DNA from: Alentia gelatinosa | Lineage: Eukaryota > Annelida > Polychaeta > Phyllodocida > Polynoidae | Direction: 5' to 3' | Assembly (NCBI GenBank): GCA_950022655.1 | Contig: OX465584.1 | Location: 2,179,694 to 2,243,693, forward strand | Length of the DNA: 64,000 nt | Part shown: positions 58,948 to 64,000 of the stretch, in pieces | How positions within the stretch are numbered: position 1 is the first letter of the stretch | How the letters are laid out: each line of letters starts with the position of its first letter | Notes under the pieces: generated by a model | The model's database searches: none | Told to the model about the DNA's origin: nothing | Seen by the model: only the letters and a program-made list of their open reading frames with translations | Program-made: the position numbers and the translations under genes

Positions 58948-59150
58948 CGTTGGGCTTTTCACCTTTGAAAAATGTTAAAGTCTGACTTTTTCACATGTAA
59001 TGAAGGCAAAGACTTGACTTTTCACAGATTTAGGGCAAATCCTGGGGAACAGGCCAATGTCAAAGTCTGACTTCATACCAAGAAAAAGTCAGCAATTTTT
59101 CAGTCCCCCCCCCCCCCCCCCCACACTTTCAAAATGTTCTGACGCCCCTG
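58948..59150 (+). mobile_element. Truncated family I element, right end
   Basis: Corresponds to about 7700-7870: GTCTGACTTTTTCAC, ACTTTTCACAG or TTTTCGCAG, GGAACAGG, AAGTCAGCAATTTTTCAG and the terminal TTCTGACGCCCCTG. It carries a poly-C insertion (about 59104-59122). No left terminus or minisatellite is present. Confidence 0.75.
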
Positions 59151-59727
59151 GTATAAATAATAGAATCGTATACGATTCTAAGTTGAAATATCTTTCTGGT
59201 GCATTAGTCTCTTTCACAGACACTTGGAGGCGCGCAGGGCAGCCTGACAAGGGTCTGTAGGAGTCTAGCGGCTGAGGTAGGGAATTCCATACCCGGAAGC
59301 AGTATGGCGGCAGTAATGACGTCACATGTTAATGTACAGGAGGGAGACAGAGTGAAAATTACCTCAACCGTTTGGAAAGGAATCACAATTCTCTCAAAGG
59401 TTTCAACTTTACCACTGAATAGCATATACAAAAATGTATCAGTAGAGCACAGATTGTCAATTCGCTTTCAATAGTTAAAGGAATTTACTCATCTGATAGC
59501 TTGCACGTAAGTGTTTGTCTGGTATTCCCCAGGTTTGAACCTGTGCTATTTTTAGCACGCCCAATGAGAAAATTCAGATACCACCCAACCAGCGCCCAGC
59601 CCTGGTAGACGCCCACAGACCGTCGTCAGCGTGCCCCGCGCGCCTCGAGCGGTCGTCAAAGAAACTATCTGGTGCATGAGAAGTCGCCAGTAACTATTTA
59701 GAAAATTATAATTACTGAAAAAAAAGT
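59151..59727. other. No gene recognised
   Basis: Unique-looking sequence with no supported feature. Confidence 0.4.
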
Positions 59728-59805
59728 TTGCCTTGGATGAGGTTAGAACTCCCGACCTTAAGGTTGACAGACCATTGTTTGTCCACAGAGGCGTGTGCCC
59801 TCAAA
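59728..59805 (-). repeat. tRNA-like segment, probably a SINE head relic
   Basis: On the minus strand GAGTTCTAACCTC resembles a T-arm or pol III B box (GGTTCRANYCC). It is preceded by TCTGTCAACCTTAAGG, which resembles an anticodon arm followed by a variable loop. A D-arm and acceptor stem cannot be completed, so it is not an intact tRNA. A T-rich tract follows on the minus strand. Confidence 0.35.
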
Positions 59806-60404
59806 TAAATAAATACAGGGTACCATACCAGAGGGCATGGTACTGCAGTTTGACTGGTACCCCGTCCACAATTATCTGTGTTTTGTGGTCCCCGTGGACA
59901 TGAAATAAGGGACTGGTAATGAGTCCTACATACCACTCACGCACGACCTTGAACTGTCAGTCACGTCAGTTCTCACGAGAACATGCTAAGTGGGTGTTCC
60001 ACTTTGAGCCGTGAACACGCCGTCTGGTGAATGGTGGCCGTACTACAGGTGCAATCCCAACATGCAACAGAAAAATGGAGGCATTACCCATACTGCACCA
60101 AAAAATGGAAGTTGTAACTTGGCCTATAACGTGAATAGGCCAGGCTTCCAGGCTATAGTTGCGGCAGAATTTTGTGACTTGACAAACCAGCAACCAGCGA
60201 CAGATCTCGAGCAGTGTGCTGTTTAAAAAGTTTCGAGGGACAAAATAAAAGGTCGTTCGATTCTCCTAGGCCCAATATCGTTTAATAAGGGTCAGGAGAA
60301 TTCCTGAAACACAACGGATGACAGGATCAAGAGTGTATTTAACGTGCAGACGTCCACGCAAACATAATCAATCTCGAAGTGACAGTCAATGTGTATTCTG
60401 TTTA
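59806..60404. other. No gene recognised
   Basis: Unique-looking sequence up to the target duplication of the A element. Confidence 0.4.
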
Positions 60405-60407
60405 TAT

Positions 60408-62621
60408 CACTGCACGAAACCTACCGCTTTACATATGTATCCGAAACGCGTCTAACAGTAGGATTTGGCGTCTCGAAGTTCGACCTGTTATCCGTCTCGT
60501 AGACGCCTTATCTAGTGGCGTATATTATTATATACCTATGCACTAAATGACACACCTTACTGTCTGCTGCTGGGGGGTTCATTCGTATCGCACGTATTGC
60601 GCGATAAGCCGTGTAGCATCGTACTTACATACAGATTGCATGCTTTGAACCTTAGTACGGCGTGCTTTGGACCTTAGTACGGCGTGCTTTGACCTTAGTA
60701 CGGCGTGCTTTGAACAAATAACGGAATCTGATTGGCCAAGAGGCCGACAACATGAATCTGGGCAGAAGAATTGCAAATGGCGGATCCCTTCACTTCGCGT
60801 GTTCCGATGCGTCCTACACGCGCAACGCAACGAGTTATCACCTGTATTGACCAAATATCGAGGTGGATAGCGTTTAGCATGCACGCAATACCGTGTAAAT
60901 TGCTTAACTACGTGTATTCGTTCGATATCAACACCGACCCTCGCCGAGCGGGCAACTTCCAAATGTCAACAAGAAAGATCGCGTTTGTATGACGTCATTA
61001 TCGGGGTTTCCCTACGCTCTGGGGAATCCCATTGATGGCGTCATCGGCAGCCGCACTGTCAAGTCGGCAAGGCGAGTGATTATTCGTTCAATATCGCATA
61101 TGTTCGCGATTTAAACGTTCTAAGGTTAAAGCTATGTTAGTTGCTTCGATATTTGGTCAATACACGTTATAACTCGTTACGTTGCGCGTGTCAGATGCAT
61201 CGAAACACGCGAATTCAGGCACTACGAACCAAGGTGCCATGGTAACTGGAAAATGTTAACCTCACTCTCCGAACCCGATATTCCGTTCCGTTTAATCAAA
61301 TAAACATTCAGTAGTGATACGATTGGTGATGTAAAAAGTGAATCCGGGTAACTTCACATTCTCCAAGCGTAGTTCAGGTTCGCGTTAACGCTATCTATTT
61401 GAACCAAAGATCTGTTCGAAGATCAAATGTAACTCGCGCAGGCCAATCAACTTCCAGATGAGCATCGTGATGTACTTGCCGCGCTGGTGGACAGTGATAG
61501 TGTCAACAGAGTCGATATCGGAGGATTATAACCAATCTAAGGTATATAATAATAAAAAACATGTTGATGACGCCAGTATGGCAAAATTTATTCTCGGAGT
61601 CGAAGATAAATCGTCGACACCTCGAATAAGTTTTGCCGTACTGGCGTCATAACCATGTTTTTTAATATACATGTCCATGGTGCGGTCTTATATACATCAT
61701 ATATACGCCTGATTCCGTTGTATATACACCACCATCCATTAGTTCCGATCTTTGCAGCTTGGGGACACTACTGGTAGCATATTTCATTTTACATTAACCA
61801 TCCAAGTCTGTATTATATGAAAAATACAATCTTATATTACCAATTTATTTTATAAAACATTTATAAAACCGGATTGAGTATAAATTGATTAATTACACAT
61901 AATAAACCCTGTATTTATTTAATTTTTTACCGTTTTTCTAATAGATTTGACTTTAAAACACCATGCCTATATGTGATCAGTCTTGGCCTAGCATATAAGG
62001 ACCCTCTTCAAGGTTACCTATAGCTGACCACTGAAATCATCTTACCCCCGTGTGAATGCAGCTAGACATGTGTACCCGGCCCCCACCCGACACCATAACA
62101 CCTCACGGCGGGCAGCGACGGGCATGGGCGGGCGGTGGAGGGTGGGGGAGGGTTTCCCACTGAGTCAACCTGTACAAACGCGGCTGGCGGCGGGCGGTGG
62201 GCAGTGGGCGGCGGGCAGCGGGGAGCTTCTCACTGAGGCTGGCGTGGGGTGGCGTGGGGTGGCGTCGGGTAGTGGGGGGGAGTCGGGGGGTGATTGGGGG
62301 TGGCAGGAGACGGGGGTCGGCGGGTCTAAAAACAACAATGGGTATGTCAGAGGTAGCGGACTTTTTTAATTTTCGGTACACATACACATACACATACGCC
62401 TGGCGTATATATATCGCGCAGAGCATATTTTATCTTGGATACGCCAGGCGTGAAAGACAGCCAAGTCGCTCGCGTCTACATATGGTAACTGTCTCGTAGA
62501 CGCCCGAAACGCAGACGCGTATAAGAGGCGTATATAAATGAAAATAAGTCAATATTCAGCCGATACGTGCGTTATCGCAATGGTGTATATATATATGTAA
62601 AATGGTGGTTTTCGTGCAGTG
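60408..62621. mobile_element. Family A TIR element, copy 4, with nested family B
   Basis: The left end CACTGCACGAAACCTACC and right end GGTGGTTTTCGTGCAGTG are inverted repeats flanked by TAT (60405-60407 and 62622-62624). After about 115 bp of A sequence a B element interrupts it. The A sequence then resumes at about 61666 with CATGTCCATGGTGCGG exactly where copy 3 would continue. A GC-rich stretch at 62100-62330 (GGGCGG and GGCGTGGGGT repeats) occupies the slot that holds minisatellites in the other copies. Confidence 0.85.
60523..61665 (+). mobile_element. Hairpin-tailed TIR element, family B copy 2, nested in A
   Basis: The core runs from TATTATTATATACCT (60523) to GGTATATAATAATA (61554), followed by the terminal palindrome (to about 61665) with arms ATGATGACGCCAGTA-like and TACTGGCGTCATAACCATG. 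Three 21-bp repeats sit near the left end and the fold-back arms match copy 1. Host A sequence before and after is contiguous apart from TA bases, so either no duplication or a TA duplication fits. Confidence 0.82.
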
Positions 62622-62624
62622 TAT

Positions 62625-63589
62625 GTTATATCTTCTTATTTAGTCTTTTCTCAATCTTGCATTTTGCTAATTTTCTACTACTGATAACTGTGTCCTCCTG
62701 ATTTCTTGTCAAGTCAGTTTGTATCACCACTTTATACCAAACCTTTTCCTTGACCTCATGTAAGTCCTAAATAGAACGTTGGGAGGCAGTTCGCGTAATA
62801 TGTTACTGGAGCCAGCGGAAGATAGGGTGTTCATCACCCAAGCTGACACCTCCAGTCTAAATAAAAACCTTTAAAAAAAAAAACCTTAGAAAAAAAAAGT
62901 GAGGTAGGAAATATCGTTTAATGAATTTGTCCCCCAATAGGGGATTGACCTCCTCATGGTCCTACATCGTCCCAAAACGGACAATTGGACGACACCTACA
63001 GGGGGTGTCGTAGAGGGAACGTGTACCTCTGTCCTTGGTTAAATCACAGGAATAAGCCGTTTATTTACACAATGGCGGCCAGTCTCCTACAGACAGCTCC
63101 TGGGAGGTGTTTATGATGTGTGTGGAGTGGCGGTAAGATCAGGAGTGACCGCAACCCCATTGAACACCCTCGTCTCACGCCGACGGTCGTCACTGATACC
63201 TGGTGGAGGGTGAGACATCTGGCGGAGATCTAACGAACCTCCGGTGGACATTATACTCGACATAAATGCTGATGAGTAATATCAGAATGACCCTTAAAGT
63301 GACATTAAATTTGGTTTTATGGTGTAACAAGTTTTTCCGGAAGTAATTCTTTGGTAGTGGGACTATGAAGAGACTGACACCCAGCCTTGTCCTGTGCTGG
63401 ACCTGGACGATGTCCTTCAACAAACGGTCAGGGTCAAAGTCAGGAGAGTATTCATCGACGAGAGGACACTCCGCGTAGGAGCAGGCTTATTAGACGATGT
63501 TGACAGAGGATCGTCCCCAATGTCCGCCATCGCGGCAGGTCGCCCATCGTCCAGACGAATTGTCCCTCGTAACTTCTTAAACAGCACCC
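62625..63589. other. No gene recognised
   Basis: Unique-looking sequence. GGACGACACCTACAGGGGGTGTCG near 62992 forms a short imperfect hairpin. The first part of the frame that begins at 63394 lies here but has no recognised content. Confidence 0.35.
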
Positions 63590-64000
63590 TGATTTCTGAA
63601 GTTAATGGTTCTGTTGATATACCTACACATTCATTGTTGACAACCAGCAAAAGCAAATGTTGTGGGGGCACTCCTAACTTGGACATTTTCTTTTATTCTG
63701 AAGATTTGTGTTCTACAAAGATGTTTTTTGAACTTTTCACAGGTTTTCGTGATTATATTCCAATGTCTGATGCAAACGTACCACATTTTATTGCAGGTAT
63801 TCGGGCCCAGATGTGTCTGAACGGTTGGGCGGACATGTTGACGAGAGGCCCTCACAGGGTTTACGGTGCCGGTGCGGACCCGGATTTATTCTCGACGGTA
63901 TTATGTCTGGGTTTACGATTGTAGATCCTTATATGTTGGTCTCTGAATATCATGGTGATAATTACCGTTTTTCTTCAGATGAATCTTATTCTTTTATCAA
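63590..64000 (+). pseudogene. Probable DIRS-type pre-RT region, cut by the window edge
   Basis: A frame reads FRDYIPMSDANVPHFIAG and LNGWADML. After a one-base shift near 63890 it continues GFILDGIMSGFTIVDPYML and EYHGDNYRF to the edge. The pattern of a W followed by I-L-D-G-I-x-x-G-F and an acidic start recalls the segment just upstream of the RT in DIRS-type elements (compare YGFPLGY at about 10.78 kb). No catalytic motif lies inside the window, so the assignment rests on this segment only. Confidence 0.4.

Noticed and set aside
59728..59805. Functional tRNA gene
   Set aside because: Only T-arm-like and anticodon-arm-like parts can be found; D-arm and acceptor stem do not pair.

Overview
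This window looks like repeat-rich intergenic or intronic DNA from an invertebrate animal, most likely an aquatic one and possibly a mollusc. The evidence is the absence of any long intact gene, spliceosomal intron signals around one broken gene, relics of several animal retroelement classes (APE-type LINEs, DIRS-type tyrosine-recombinase elements, a Ty1/copia element, a tRNA-like SINE), many fold-back elements and about a dozen minisatellites. The taxon is an inference: no single-copy marker gene can be read. No rRNA gene, intact tRNA gene or CRISPR array was seen.

Layout. 0-10 kb: small inverted-repeat elements, a 68-bp satellite split by a hairpin-tailed element (4276-5491), and an element with hAT-like ends carrying a 63-bp minisatellite (7143-7870). 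10-13 kb: an end fragment of a repeat family here called A, then a decayed DIRS-type retroelement (RT, RNase H, partial tyrosine recombinase). 14.8-27.6 kb: a graveyard of retroelements. It holds four LINE copies in both orientations, a copia gag-protease fragment split by a SINE with a clean 14-bp target duplication, and between two LINEs the 3' exons of a tyrosine-recombinase gene related to Crypton/DUF3504 proteins, split by a 363-bp MITE. 30-40.6 kb: large tandem arrays, two A elements, and an RT relic of the DIRS/Ngaro group. 41-48 kb: paired dispersed repeats, CpG-rich MITEs, and two head-to-tail copies of hairpin-tailed family B. 49-56 kb: long minisatellites (44, 16, 32/33 and 35 bp units). 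60.4-62.6 kb: a complete A element with a B element nested inside it. The right edge enters another probable DIRS-type reading frame.

Two themes organise the window. First, families B and D share an unusual plan: a core bounded by inverted repeats of the type TATTAYTATAYACCT, with a 90-130 bp palindrome attached outside one of those repeats. No target duplication is evident, copies are internally tandem, and B is found head-to-tail. This resembles the non-autonomous Helentron (HINE) plan. Second, several transposons carry a private minisatellite inside: family A (12 bp in one copy, 54 and 73 bp in another), family B (21 bp) and the hAT-like element (63 bp). In this locus minisatellites appear to be born inside mobile elements. 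The best protein signal is the tyrosine recombinase at 18.7-20.0 kb, whose H-x-x-R, H and Y residues are all present once the MITE is discounted.
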